Source: Spirodela intermedia (taxonomy: Eukaryota; Streptophyta; Magnoliopsida; Alismatales; Araceae). From it: a stretch of 64,000 nucleotides of DNA. This document shows positions 1 to 13,048 of this stretch, one piece after another. The first letter of the stretch is position 1. Every line of letters starts with the position of its first letter. A model generated the notes under the pieces. The model worked only from the letters and a program-made list of their open reading frames with translations. It was not told the DNA's origin and made no database searches. The stretch lies in NCBI GenBank assembly GCA_902729315.2, contig LR746273.1, positions 4,007,001-4,071,000 of the forward strand, given 5' to 3'. Both the position numbers and the translations under genes were made by a program.

Positions 1-1154
1 TCTTTCACCGAACAGCACATGATACTAAATTTTGGACCTTCTTTTATCTTTTTGCAGAATGCTTCAGTTTAGAAATTTGATTTCAGACAAAGTGTGAAAG
101 GCAAGCCACTCAGTGATTATAAATTTTCAACATACCAAAAACCAGCAGGGTCAAAATTGACGGTCAAGAAGAAACTATTTTTGAATGAAATTAACAGAAA
201 TAAATTATTGGACATGATCTAAAGGGGCACGGAATCTGAATGGATAAATTGAAATGCACAAAAATGTATGTCTTGGTAACTGCTATTAAGATTTTGAGTG
301 GATATTTTTCGTGGATTGATTTATAATGCCAGATACTTCAGAAATGGCAATAGAAGGATATTTTTTCATCATCCTTTTCACTTTTTACTCTTATTTGGAG
401 AAATATTCACCGTGAGAAGGAAAGACAGGTCATTGAGTTTGTAAAACTTGAAAAATTGTTACATACATATGGGAAAATTGGTTAAGAGTATAATAGATTG
501 CAGAAATAGAATTTGAACGGGTTCTTATTTTTAAGAAATTTAAAAGGGTATTTAGAAGTCAATATCTTACTTAATTGTACAGAGATAATGGTTACATGGT
601 AGGACAACATTTTTTTCACAAATGTCATTGGAAGTGTTATGATCCCTTGCAGAAATTGAATTGGATTCAACCTTCTGTTGAAGAAACTGAATGGTGGAAG
701 GTGGTCTTTTGCACATATTTTGAATAGGAAAATATTAAATAAACAGCTATGAAGAATATTCAAGCAGAATTACAAAGAAGTGCATGCCATCATCATGCAG
801 AGTTTAGAGACACCGTTGGTTTGGCTAAGGGTTTTGAGATTGAAATTATCAGGAATCTATTTTAACTTGCACTAAGAAGAGAATAACCGTAATATTTTAG
901 TTAATTTCATTAATTTCCTATCCTGGCATCTGGCTAGATGAGAAGAAGAGCTATCTTCGGGTATTTTTCCATTCACCTTTTAACTTTTCTTTTCTGATTT
1001 CCCGAGCATAGGCTATATCTTCCACATTCCTTGTCTAATTTTTTATACTTTTGCCTCTACTCTAATTTGAAGGGGGGGGGGAGGGATGGGAGCGGGGTTC
1101 TGTTTATAACGCCGAAACATATAAGCAAAAAAAAAGATAACTAGGGAACAATAC
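1..1154 (-). other. Intron of the seryl-tRNA synthetase gene (open at left edge)
   Basis: This stretch follows the donor site of the last visible synthetase exon. I looked on the minus strand for the next expected exon, the start of the catalytic domain, and found no match, so the intron is at least 1.15 kb and the remaining exons lie outside. It is AT-rich, with a G homopolymer near 1072-1081. The open frame at 482-763 is AT-driven and resembles nothing. Confidence 0.6.
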
Positions 1155-2927
1155 CTCTGCAGCAGCATCAAAATCAAAGAGATCTAGTTCCCTTCCAATC
1201 TGCATGTGATCTTTAATGGGGAAGCTAAACTCCCGTGGACATCCTACCAATTTTCTCTCAACAGAATTCTCCTCTCCACCAATAGGAACAGCAGGATGGG
1301 TAACATTTGGTATACACTGAGCTTCAAGTTGAAGATTATCTGTAACGTGAGTAAGGTCCTCTTCTAATGCAATGAGTCTTTCTTTCAAATTCTTCCCTGC
1401 AGCAAGAATAACTACATTAGACAACTCAGCTTTATTTTGTGGGTCAACAAACTTTACAGAGAGCAGGTTCAGATAGCAAGTTTCTCGTGCAAAAGCCCTG
1501 ACCTTCTTCTAGCAGTGCCTGGCGCACCAAAGGTTCCAGCTTTCCTTTCATCTTATTTGCGATGACATTTCTTTCAGCCCGCAGTCGTTCAACTTCCTGC
1601 CATCTGCGACCAAAAATTAGTGATGCACGTCTAAAGCTCCAATGAACTAAATATCATCTCATGGTACATCGAAACAAGAAAAATTGAGAATTTAAGTGGA
1701 AATACGAAATGCATAAGCACATATGCTGAATCAAACAGAGGATGATAACCGCATTGATAAATCATGCACCTTTCCATCTGAAAAAAAGTAACACTAATAA
1801 AAAAACTATAAAAATCCACTGCAGCATCAGGGAGAACTCACTCATTTCACTGATCATCAGGGGGGATGATCGCCTATTCTATCTTGGATGAAAATTCACT
1901 GCAGCATCAGGGAGATTTACGAGATTTCATGCAGTTTACTGCACTAGGAGATTTATGAGATTTCATCCAGCATCTGGGAGCCTAGAACTTTATACTTACA
2001 GACAGAGGGAGAGGGTTACATCGAAGCCCGATCTTTGAGTTAAATATGTCAAATTATTTTATAGCTCTGGTACCACAAAACCTGAAGAAATAGCCACAGC
2101 ACGGGTGAAGTGCGGATTTTCCCGAGGAGGTCACAGAAACCCATCATCAACGGGAGAAATTAAACAAAAGAGAAAATATCAGCTTTGTATACACACAAAA
2201 GGAAAATGGCATTGTCAGGAAAACGTGCGAATGTAACGACAATTTATAGCAGACCACAGCTCACGCAATGATAGAGAAATCAATCTTCAGTCCCCGAAAA
2301 AGAAAATAGGATTAAACAACGAGCCTAGTGTCTACATTACATCCCGATAAGCATTGTTCATTTCTAAAGGATAAAGAGGAACGGTGACTTCCAGAGTAAG
2401 CAATAAGTTAAAGTAAAGTGATGACTCCACTCGAAACCTAACCTTCTGGAGGGTGCAATACTTGTCGTAAAGCTCGAGGACGAGCTCCAGATCGGCGCTG
2501 GAGTTCCGGCTCTTGATGTTTGCCGCAACTGCATCCTTGTTGTCCCGAATCCATTTGAAATCAATGGCCGCCTTCCACCGTTGCTTCCCAGCAGAAACTG
2601 AAACAGCAGAGGGTCACAACCCAGGGGAAATAATCATCAGCAGAGAAAGAACCCCACGTAAATGTCGGGTAACCAACCTTTATCCTCTTCCGTAACAATC
2701 GGGGTCGCCTGAATCGCCGGCGCCGAAAATGCTCTAACGAGGTAAGACAGGGGAGGGCTACAGCAGTGGAGGAAGCGACGAGAGCGAGGGGAGAGCACCG
2801 TCACGGTTAGATTCCCGGCGGCAGGCAAGATGCGGCTCGGTTGGGGGATCCTCCCACTGCGGGCGGCGGAGGCGGAGGCCAGACGCAGGGTTTGGAGGGC
2901 CGCCCCGCCGGTGCCGGATAATCCCAT
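1155..2927 (-). CDS. Seryl-tRNA synthetase, organellar (mitochondrial/plastid), 5' half
   Basis: Class II aminoacyl-tRNA synthetase that charges tRNA-Ser in organelles. Four exons on the minus strand join in phase: 2927-2678, 2597-2443, 1596-1503 and 1396-1155. Together they encode 247 residues. The N-terminus is a Ser/Ala/Arg-rich transit peptide starting [16 protein letters not shown]. After it comes the N-terminal tRNA-binding helical arm: [50 protein letters not shown]. The linker holds [12 protein letters not shown] and [18 protein letters not shown], typical of bacterial-type SerRS just before the catalytic core. Class II motifs 1-3 are not in the window. An in-frame upstream ATG at 2993 would add 22 residues, but the two ATGs are separated by a GA dinucleotide repeat that reads better as 5' leader, so I prefer 2927. 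It is divergent from the PDC-E2 gene. Family assignment is firm; the start is less so. Confidence 0.92.
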
Positions 2928-2941
2928 CTCTCTCTCTCTCT
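2927..2941. repeat. TC/GA dinucleotide microsatellite at the synthetase start
   Basis: About seven TC units on the plus strand, read as GA on the synthetase strand, end in the preferred ATG at 2927. If the upstream ATG at 2993 were used, the repeat would be coding and any one-unit change would shift the frame. That argues for initiation at 2927. Confidence 0.7.
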
Positions 2942-2993
2942 GCAGACTAGGAGGGGAGGGCAGCGTTGAGATGCCATGGCCGCATCTCTTCAT

Positions 2994-3599
2994 GCCGTCT
3001 TATCACGTCCTCAGCTCTGGGATCAAATGGACCGCGGCCCTCCTGAATAAGGGCTTATCCAAGCCCAGCCCCTCCCTACCGTAGCACAACCATTTCGAAA
3101 ACAAATTATAGATTAGATGGACCGCATTAGATGGACCGCATGCTCTAACCTTCCAGGGGATTATTTTGCGGAAATAATATCACCTATAATTTTTGAAAAA
3201 CTACGATAACATAATTTGTTCCAAAATGATAGGAGCTTCTTCCACATCCTAGCTCACAGGTAAAAGGCCCAAGTATGTGGTCTTATGAAATTCCGCGAAG
3301 ATATCCAGTTTTGTTCTGGCGCTTGCTTGATCCTAGCCGTCCCCGGGGGAGACGCAGCAGAGTCACGACTATCCACGTAGAGGCACGTGCAGTCGCTAGG
3401 AGAGCACGTGGACAAGTGAACGTCCCCCCCCCCCCCCCCCCTTTCCGTTGTCAATGGCTCTCCACCGGGGCGGAGCCGACCGGTGGCGGTATTCTCTTCC
3501 CTTCCATTCTGGTCTATTCTCTTCCCCTGCTGCCTTCTCCCCTTTCGCATCTCGCCGAACCCTAGTCCTAGGGAGAGGAGGATAGGAGGAAATCTGGAA
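2994..3599. promoter_or_regulatory. Shared divergent promoter region, organellar SerRS / PDC-E2
   Basis: About 0.6-0.7 kb separates the start codons of two divergently transcribed nuclear genes for organellar proteins. Two TGGGCY (site II-like) motifs occur in reverse orientation: AGCCCA at 3062-3067 and GGCCCA at 3266-3271. A telo-box-like CGAACCCTAG lies near 3556-3565, about 40 bp before the E2 start. An 18-base C homopolymer occupies 3424-3441. No clear TATA box was seen. Site II elements are known to be common upstream of plant genes for mitochondrial and translational proteins; their function here is inferred. Confidence 0.5.
3424..3441. repeat. C18 homopolymer in the divergent promoter
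   Basis: An uninterrupted run of 18 C lies about 160 bp upstream of the E2 start codon. It may vary in length between individuals or be a sequencing-length artefact. Confidence 0.85.
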
Positions 3600-6500
3600 A
3601 TGGCTGTCCGGCATCTCCTCGCAGTCGCCTGGCGGACGCGGAGGCCGGCGTCGGTGGATCCTCTCCTCCGACGTCCCCTGGCCCGATCCGCGTCCTCTGC
3701 GCCGGTCACCAACGGTCAGGGAGCTCCGGAATCGCCCTTTGCGAACGGAAGCCCTCGTTTTCCACCCTGCCGGAGGCATCGGGTACGCTAACTCTTAGTT
3801 AGATTGATCTATGGTGCAAGTGTTTGCCTTTTTAGGCTATTGGCATTTCTCATAGTGAGAATACCTGACGTTGGAAAAGGTGTTTTAGCTTTTTATTCGA
3901 TCTTAGTTTTATGTCATACAGGTTCTACTTTCCAAATGTAGCTTTTAGTAATTGAGCTTATTGAACGCCATTGCCCCATGATAACCGATTCTTTGTTCAT
4001 GTGTCGCTGAAAAAAGATTAATGGTTTTTAAAATGTAAGCAAGGCATTGCTCATGGGTCGCCGAAATTTTACTAGAAGTGATCTCCATTCGTCACCAGAT
4101 ATCCTGGAATTGAACGGTGAAACCTGCTTAGATTGCACGTTCAAACTGAGATTTTAGGTGTCCTCTGCGAGTTTTTTTGAAAGTATGAAAGTTATCTTGG
4201 GAAATAGTAACTCGTCAATAACTATTATGGATAATATCCAATTTTTTGTTGAACTTCCCTTCTTTATTCTTTCACATATCGACTGAAATTATCCTTGGTT
4301 GAGTTCCGTGGCTTGAGTGATTACATAGCTAGCTAGCCTTGGGAAATTGACTGCTCGAAACAAACTTCATCACAGAACTGAAATGGAACGGTCGAGCACT
4401 GACCTCCATAACCCCTAATGTCTCATCTAAAATTATTTCTATATGTGACTATATACTTTTTCCTTGAATAGGTTATAACTAATGTTATAGACCTTCCACT
4501 TTAGAAGATTTTATTAGATGATTACTCGTGATGCGTAGCACACTTTCTAAGGGGAATGTTCGTACTTTAAATTCAATTTGCACTCTGAAGACGTTTGGCT
4601 TATGACGTGTGATGTGTGGTGTCTGTAAAACTAACCATATAATCATCCGCCCTGTATTTGTTGAAGTGCAACTCTCATTTCTAGAACGCTTGAACATTAG
4701 AGCATCCATCAACTGGTGACACATGTTTAAAGAGCTTCTCTTTCAGTGAGGCAGTTAGCTATCTTTGAGTTTACTTCATTAGGTTGTAGATTTAGCACCA
4801 CCTTGGATGACGTCTATCTATGGGAATAGGTAACAGTTCTTTTCTACTAATGTTACTTCATAAAATAGTTGGGGTTTAAATCTCTTAAGAAGCCCAGATT
4901 GAGGACGGTGTCTTTTTTCTTTGGTTGGAAATATTTTCAAGGACAATATATAGATATTTCATCTTTCGGTTTTACAGTGCATAAAGTCAGATTTACGGAA
5001 AATGCTGGCCATGTTGATTTTCCTCGGGTTCTGTTGATGGCTGCTCTGAATCTTTAACTTGATCTCTTATTTCCTGTGAATTTTGGTCCATCCTATCTAT
5101 CTCATTCTCCCCTCTTGCCTAGCCAATTTTCAAGCTGATCAAGCTGGTGTAAAATTTCAGGGACAATCATCTAGACATCTGAAAGATGGGTATTTAGCAA
5201 GAATGATCACAAGAAGTAATTTGAGCACTGCAGTGGGGATAAAAAAAACTACTGTGTAGTAAGTCATATGCTCACATATGTTATTCTTCTTTTTCTTCTC
5301 CCAGATAGAAGTTGATATTCCATGGTGTTTTACTTTGACAGCTTGCAGTCACACATGCAGAGACTGTTTTCAACAAATTCAGGTAGTCTTTGTTTTCCTG
5401 TTTGAAGTTATAATTTCCAAATTCTCAGGTTTCAGCACCTTTTTTTAATCCAGTATATTACTTGCCTTGTTTGGATAATGTTTGGATCTAGCCTCATACG
5501 ATCTCACGCCTGATATCTATGTTTTCATGGAACACTAAAAAACGTTTATGCCCTGGAAGTTGTTTCCTGGGTCCATTCGCTCCTAGTAATTGATTTTGTC
5601 TCTTGACAGGAAAATTTTGGAATGTAATGTTAAGAGTTACCTGGGTAATGGTTGTGCCTGTCGGCAGTTGGCTTAAGCACATGATTTTTCGTTGATGATT
5701 GAGAAAATTTTGTGAAGTTTAGTAGAGGACAGATACAGAGAAAAGTTTTTAAACTTACATTGTTGGGAAAAGATGGCTGTGTTCCAAGTGTGTAATCGCT
5801 GAATATATCCCAAAGTGTCTGTGAAATATTATTTTGTAGGTGATATCATACTGATTTCCATATTGGCTATCAATCTGTGGAGGGTAATTAGCGATAGGAT
5901 GCTAAGAAATTATTTTAAGTAAGAAAAAGGTGTTTTTTAGGAAAAAATTCATTTAATACTGATAGGAACGCCAGGATATAGCTTGAGATCGAGGAAAATA
6001 GAGAGAATACACAAGGATCGAAGAAAGAACTGAAATAGAAAACGGGGAAGAGAAGTAGGGGAGATCATCGAAGGAACCCTAGGACCAGTTCAGGGACGAA
6101 CTCGGGAGGGCCCCCAGCTCTCCCAAGTCCACTTCCCAAAAGTGCCCCAATGAGGACCCCTCGAGGATAGACCTCCTTAATTGGTCCCTTGGCCCACCTA
6201 GAACTTTACCTTCCCTCTCTGGGTGTAAGTAACCTGGACAGTGGGCCTGGTAATGGGCCCAACAGTTTGGGCACTAACAGATACCATCAAGTCTTGTATT
6301 TGTGAACCTCTATCATGGAGTTATGCAACATTTTTAAATCAAAGCTGGGAAATAAGAGAATATGTGTTGACACTTATTTCATGAGCTGAGAAACGGGTGC
6401 AAGAATTTGTCCACAAATTGTTCTGCTTCGTCCTGTCTCATGGTGATTTAACATTGGATATCAGGGAATTATACCATTTGAACTTCCACTACTGTGATGG

Positions 6501-9500
6501 ATTGAACCCGTTCATCACCTTCCAAAAGGGTTTTTGGGATGCTTTAGTTTTGACAAAGATTTTGGGAAAGACCACACTAGTTGTGAGCGTGTAGAGATAG
6601 ACGATTTCAATCTACTCATTTTTCTTGAGAAGATGAAGCCTCTCTTTTCTCAGCATGTTACTGCTCAACACGGAAAATAGAAAAATATAAAATAATTCGA
6701 TGTCACATGCTTATTTACTTTGGATGGGAGAAAATGTGAGTGATCCACCTGGTACTGTCTTTTCTTTAAGGGCTGACATCCCTTTCAACGAAATAGGTAT
6801 CATGTCTATCTTAACTTCATGATCAATTTCTCACCTTGTGCAGGATAAGATCCCATCTCTTTTCCTTTTTGAACAAGTTACTTATGCAACTCTAAATAGG
6901 AAAGGAATATGCTCCCAAGCTATGGAGAGAGAACCACAGGCTATACAAGGAATTTTTTTAGTCTCATTGACATGCATCCGCTCTTTGATTTTTTTGGAAA
7001 AATGGTAAAAACGCAGATAGGATTCAGGTTCATTTTGCATCATGTGTTAATCTGGAACGACAGTACTGCAAATCGTTTGCACATATGCTGAAGAGTAATT
7101 CATCCTTTGCTGCCTTCTTTGTACCATACCATTCTCTCCAATAATACAGCTTTGGGAAGAATTAATCTTTCCTTATGGCGTACTTTGCTCTATAGCTTAT
7201 GGCTAAACTTGTAATTTTGGGCATCCATTCAAAGTTTTGGTTAAAGATTCGTTTTTGAACAAGGAGAAGATCTGTAGACTTTCCCTTTGTTTTAATCCGA
7301 ATGCCACAGGCGGCCACATTTGCTATTTTTGATTAAGAAAGAAGAAAAAAATCAACTTGAGAATGTCTCTTGTTGATTTTTTTTTCGATGGTTTAAATAT
7401 TTTTCTACTCTGAAGATTGCGCAGTCCCATCCTGTATTGAGGAAAGCATAAGCGTGCTAAACTCTGAACTATTCCTTATCCAATTCAATTTTGAGGATAC
7501 CTTTCACCCTCAGATGACATGATGACATTTTGGGGGCATAAAGTAGAAATTTGGGACATTTTTATGAGCACAGTATATTGAGGATATATGAAAGTGTTTA
7601 GGATCACTGTTAAAATATTTTCATTTTCAGTATTTTCCTTATTTGTTTCAAAAATATTCTTAGAGGTGCGTATTTCGTCTCAATATTATGGCATTATTTC
7701 GTCTCAATATATTTTTCACAGAAATCTATTTGGCATTTTCCAGACCTTCCACCCCATCAAGAGATTGGGATGCCTTCCCTATCTCCTACAATGACTGAGG
7801 TTTTTATCCTTTACTCATTATGGGATGGTATTATTGAGTGATTTTTTTAGTAATTGAATTGTACTTACATTTCCGTTTTGATGGGTTGCATAGGGAAATA
7901 TTGCACGTTGGATGAAGAAAGAAGGAGATAAAGTTTCTCCTGGAGAAGTACTCTGTGAAGTTGAAACTGTAATGACTCTGTTTTCAAGTATATAGGCCTC
8001 ATGTATTGATCTTTCTGCTATTTATACCTTGAAACTTTTTTTTTATTTACTGTCCTTTATTTCGAATATATAGGACAAAGCTACAGTAGAAATGGAATGC
8101 ATGGAGGAAGGTTACATTGCTAAGATAATACATGGGGATGGTGCAAAGGAAATAAAAGTTGGTGAGGTATACATATTCTCATTTTGGAAAGCAAAATTCG
8201 TCATAGCTGGTGTCTCCATTTCAGAAGATTATGTTGATATGTTTGTGTACGTATCTAGTGGTATGGCCTTTTCTTTTAATCTTATTCGTATGTTCTCCCA
8301 TGTGTGTGACACCATGTACTGGATATTAGCTTCGCTTTTGAATCTGGTAACCAATAGGTTTCTCTTAGTAGAACTACTATGTGGCCATATTTCTTCCATT
8401 CTAGCATCACTCTATAATTACCTTTAACCGATCTTCTCTGTGGAGCATAGTATATTGAATTATAAAAGTGTTTATTTTTCCTTTTGCGTTTCATATTTAC
8501 ATTGTTGGTTTTGTTCTTTTATAAATTTATGCATGTAAGTATTGATGGCATTGGACAGGTTTAGTGGTACATGAGAAACATTGAGAGTGGATGTAGGTTT
8601 TCATACTACCATGTCACGTTCCTTCTGAAATATAGTTGTATTTTTAGTTATGCTGAAGATATGATAATAAAATAGGAATTTTTATTGCCATTAGGTTATT
8701 GCCATAACTGTGGAGGATGAAGATGATATTGTGAAGTTTAAGGATTACAAAGCTTCCGAATCTCCTGGGGCTGGTGATGTTAGTGCACCATCTGAACCAA
8801 CATCAAAAAAAGAGGAAGTGGAACCTGTTAAAACGAACGGACCTGTGGCACCAAAGACTGATGAGACCACACGAGCAGAAGATCGTGTTTTCTCAAGTCC
8901 ACTTGCAAGAAAGTTAGCAGAGGACCATAATGTAAGTGAGCACATAGCTTTAGTAGCTATTTTATACTATCCATTATAAAATTGACAAATTACTTCAAAT
9001 GACGAGCGAAGTTCTCAAGTTCTCGTGCTTGTTACAGGGCATATTATTTTCAAGTTACTACTGATCTTCTTGTAAGGAACTTGATAGCAATTATCTAACT
9101 TTAAGTTACATGAATGTAGGTGCCTCTTTCCAGCATCACAGGCACAGGACCTGATGGCCGCATTTTGAAGGCTGATATTGAAGATTACCTGGGTTGTGGT
9201 TTTCTCCCGTTCTTTCGATTTTCGAAATTCCTATGCTTATATATTTACTTTTGGAGTAGGTAATCTTTATTTTGGTTTATGATTAGGGGAGTGTACAGAC
9301 ATCTAAGATAAAAACGTATCAAATAAAATAAGTTGACCACACCTCTACTAATTAATATTGCCACTTTGCTACCATATTTGTCATCTTTGATGAATAAATC
9401 AAGTTTTTGAGGATAGGGTACTCTTCTGTCTTCTTATTACTCCTCCAAATTATATTATCCTTCTATTCGTTTATGCCTCTTCATTTCTCAAGCATTCTCT

Positions 9501-12500
9501 TCTGAATTGGGATTCTTGGACTTGTTACCATCATTATTGTTCGTGAATAATGATGTTTCCGGTTTCTTTTTTTTTTCTTTGCCTGTGCGAATTCCTGATG
9601 CCATTGGATTTTTGTATGTCTTCCTGGTGTTGGTCTTCTCTGATGGGTCAAGCTTCTCGTGACCAGCTTGTCACTCCCCACCAATGCGTTAGATTCAGGA
9701 TTAACATATTCATTTATTCGACATTTTCAAAAAGAACTCATTACTTTCCTCCAGAGTCGTACAAGTTAGTGATGAAGCTCTGATCAATTTGGAATTCAGT
9801 ATTCATATATGAACCACGCAGGCTTTCAAGTTGACTCGAATTAATCCTCTTGTGGGATTATTCTCTAAAGTTTATCTTTCAGTCTACCAGACTACCTAGT
9901 TGTAGTTCAGTTGATAATCATCTCCTGCAATTCCATGTATATGTATGCTTCCACAACATCGTGTTATTTGTGGATCATTTACGTTTTTATCATGACCATG
10001 CTTCATTGTGATACTTTGATAATGGAAATATTGTTACCCTTCCAAGCCTATCAGCAATACTGTTTTTGTTTTATCTCCTTTTGGTTCTAGAGTATGAGCA
10101 GTGTTATATGATCATGAATTACAACATTCCCATGCACACAATGCCATAGAGAAGGATTCACAATTTTATGCACTTGTTCCAACGAGGCTGTATTTCTCAA
10201 TCTGATTTCCTGTCACGTTCTCAAAATGTGGCAGCTCGCACCTCCAAGCCATCTTCCAAAGTAACGGAACCAACTGCAGCTCCTTCATTGGATTATTCTG
10301 ACATTCCAAACTCACAGATAAGAAAAGTAGACACCAGTTACCGTCACTCTACAAGTGTGGAAGCTAATACCGATAAAACTATGCCCTGATTTTTTGGTCT
10401 TTTTTATTTTTTGATTGAAAAACCTGACAGGTGATTGCTTCACGGCTGCTTCTCTCAAAGCAAACCATTCCTCACTATTATTTGACAGTGGATAGCTGTG
10501 TGGAAAAACTTATGGAGTGAGACCTTTTCTTAATCATTCGCCATTTTTTAGCTCACTATACAAGTTGGTTGTTGATTTGAACGGTTTTATATGATGTTCA
10601 GTTTGCGTGGCCAACTTAATACCCTACAAGAAGCTTCTGGCAGGAAACGCATTTCAGTAAATGACCTTGTGATAAAGGTTTGTTGCATTTGCTTTTTTGA
10701 AAAACAGTGCATTATGAACTTTTTCAGGTTTCTTTTCATTTTTATGTATATTTCAGTTTACGAGTTCGTGATACAGTCACAAAGACTTACCGGGGATCAT
10801 ATAGATGGAGTTGACTAATCAAATCTGTCAAAAGCAAGAAAATAGTTCAGGTTCAGAATAAGAATCATTTACGTTCTGGGTTGGAAAACGTGTGAGGTGC
10901 TTCTGATCTCCTGTAGATGGACTCGTGAAAAGGCGAGTTGATTACTTGAAAAGCAGAGGCTTGAAAGCATTTATGTTCCTGAGGGAAAAAAGGGTTAGTG
11001 AAATGAGTCGGTGTAATTTTTTAAATGGGCACGGTTTCTGGACCAACATAACCAATTATTATCTAATACCGTTGTGTTCAACAAAAAAGAAAAAAAACAG
11101 ATTTCAAGATTGCAGACTGTTGTTGGGGATGTATTACTAGGCTGCAATGTCACGAATATTAAGTCTTTCTGCTGGATAACTGGGTGTTGGGATGCAGTTG
11201 TGGAACGACAGGACAGCCCTGAAACACACTTTTCTTCCTTAATAGAATGAAAGTCAGAATACTGGAAAGGAAGTTTGACCCAAAACGGTGAATTTTATGA
11301 TAAACGACTTTTATGCAATTTAACTGAGGAAAATGAGGAGCATTTATATTTCACACGCATGATAACCGAGACATGTGCAGGACAGCAACATGATCTACTT
11401 GATCAAGTTTCTGAACCTTGATATCAGAAGCTCTCCAGCAAATGAATGTAAAGGCTTGAGCAGAGGTTATACCCCATCATGACTCAGGGGGTATTTAGAA
11501 ACATACGGAAGCAAGAATTTTAATGCCTTTCTGACCACAATAGATTGACGATTATATATGCTGGTTAGATAATCAACTGAGGATTTGACGCTGGGAATGT
11601 CTTTGCCCCTCCTAGTAACGTAAATATGACTGGTTGCTTGAAAATTTTATTTGCTCTTCAGCGCTTGCATACTTCCAATACAGTACAGATCGTCTTGTCA
11701 TTTTAATCAAAATCGGTATAGTTAATGGATGATGCTCTGTGGGGTCATATTCCTTTCTCATTCAATCTATGATCTATGGGTTGCTGTTTCTCTTTCTCTC
11801 ATAGAATTAAAACAGTAATTCCTTGACCAGGAGTAGAGGTAAACTCTCTCTGTGGTCCTATTTGTATGTCATTTTCCTTTGCTGAGGTTTAACTTTGTTT
11901 TCTGTTTTTTGTATTATTTGGTTGTTTTAAAGGCTAAATAGACACATTATCACAACCTAATCGTAAAATATTTAAATTTTACAGAATGAGGTCACGTTGC
12001 AATAAACTGAATCTTCTAACCCTTGTGAAATCTAATTTCAGGCGGCTGCTCTGGCTCTGCGGAAAGTTCCACAGTGCAACAGTTCCTGGATGAACGATTA
12101 TATTCGACAGTGAGCATTATCATCCCTTTTGGAGAACTCTTCTGGATATTAAAAGGGATCTGCTCTCAGCCCTCTTCTGTAAGCACGGTTGCAGGTACCA
12201 CAACGTCAACATAAGCGTAGCAGTTCAGACAGAGCATGGACTCTTTGTTCCCGTGATTAAGGTGAGTACTACGATTAATCTAATCGTTGGAACTGGCATT
12301 ATCTCATAGCTTTTGACATTCTTTGCTGGGGCCACTGCAGGATGCAGACAAGAAGGGTTTATCTGCAATCGCTGCGGAGGTAAAGCTTCTGGCTCAAAAG
12401 GCTAAAGACAACAACCTCAAACCCGAAGATTATGAGGTGTGTGCCTTGATAACGTAGAATCTTTTTGAAGGTATCACGGACAAGGAGAACCATAGGGTTT

Positions 12501-13048
12501 GCTCGTGTTTTCTGGCTCTGATCTGATGGAATTTGCAGGGAGGCACGTTCACTGTATCAAATTTAGGTGGACCCTTTGGCGTCAAGCAATTCTGTGCAAT
12601 AATTAATCCTCCTCAGGCTGCGATCCTGGCTGTGGGTTCTGGTAGGTCTTCTCCTAACCTAAGAGAGGAGCTTCGAATTAGTTGGCATCACTCGTCTTCT
12701 ATTAGACCGAGTGTCCAGCTAGTGTTGGGCACCTGTCGTGTACAAAATCTATTGTTCAGATTCATCACAAAAGACACTTCTGAATGAGGTATTTTGGTGG
12801 ACTGGGACAGCTGAGAGGAGGGTCGTACCAGGCACGAGCCCCCATCAATTCGAGTTTGGCTCCTTCATGTCAGTCACCCTGAGCTGCGACCACCGCGTTA
12901 TTGACGGTACGAGAGCCTATTAATTGATTCTTTTTTCAGCTCCTCCAATCGGCTAATGCATTATGCCTGAATTGCAGGAGCGATTGGTGCAGAGTGGTTG
13001 AGGGCATTCAAGGAGTACATTGAGAACCCACAATCCATGTTGCTATGA
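3600..13048 (+). CDS. Dihydrolipoamide acetyltransferase, E2 of mitochondrial pyruvate dehydrogenase complex
   Basis: Transfers the acetyl group from lipoamide to CoA and forms the core of the pyruvate dehydrogenase complex in the mitochondrial matrix. Sixteen exons join in phase: 3600-3782, 5361-5382, 7744-7799, 7894-7968, 8074-8166, 8695-8931, 9120-9192, 10235-10326, 10431-10516, 10602-10677, 12042-12109, 12195-12261, 12341-12436, 12539-12641, 12811-12906, 12978-13048. They give 497 residues. Order: Arg/Ala/Ser-rich presequence (1-65); one lipoyl domain (about 70-155, [12 protein letters not shown], lipoyl Lys114 in VETDKAT); flexible linker; E1/E3-binding domain (about 207-247, [29 protein letters not shown]); catalytic domain to the C-terminus with [14 protein letters not shown] and HRVIDG (His470, Asp474). 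It matches the one-lipoyl-domain mitochondrial plant type, though a little shorter than my recollection of about 540 residues, mainly in the presequence. ATG 3600 is the first in frame. No breaks were seen. Confidence 0.96.
5349..5382 (+). other. E2 micro-exon with two in-phase acceptors
   Basis: Exon 2 of the E2 gene is 22 bp (5361-5382, RLFSTNS plus one base). An alternative AG at 5347-5348 would start the exon at 5349 and add four residues (SHMQ) without changing frame. Both sites follow pyrimidine-containing tracts. The exon sits between the presequence and the lipoyl domain. Confidence 0.6.
5930..6290. other. GC-richer block within E2 intron 2, possible old insertion
   Basis: Within an AT-rich intron (5383-7743), this stretch changes to purine-rich then GC-rich sequence and includes GGGCCCAACAG and several GGCCCA/TGGGCC motifs. 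It looks unlike its flanks and may be a transposon fragment. I could not find terminal repeats or an open frame. The rest of the intron shows nothing recognisable. Confidence 0.25.

Noticed and set aside
2830-3084. Plus-strand 84-codon frame
   Set aside because: Antisense to synthetase exon 1; no motif and no splice context.
3254-3779. Minus-strand open frames of 152 and 127 codons
   Set aside because: They overlap exon 1 and the promoter of the PDC-E2 gene in antisense; composition is Arg/Gly-rich from GC-rich DNA and no family is recognisable.
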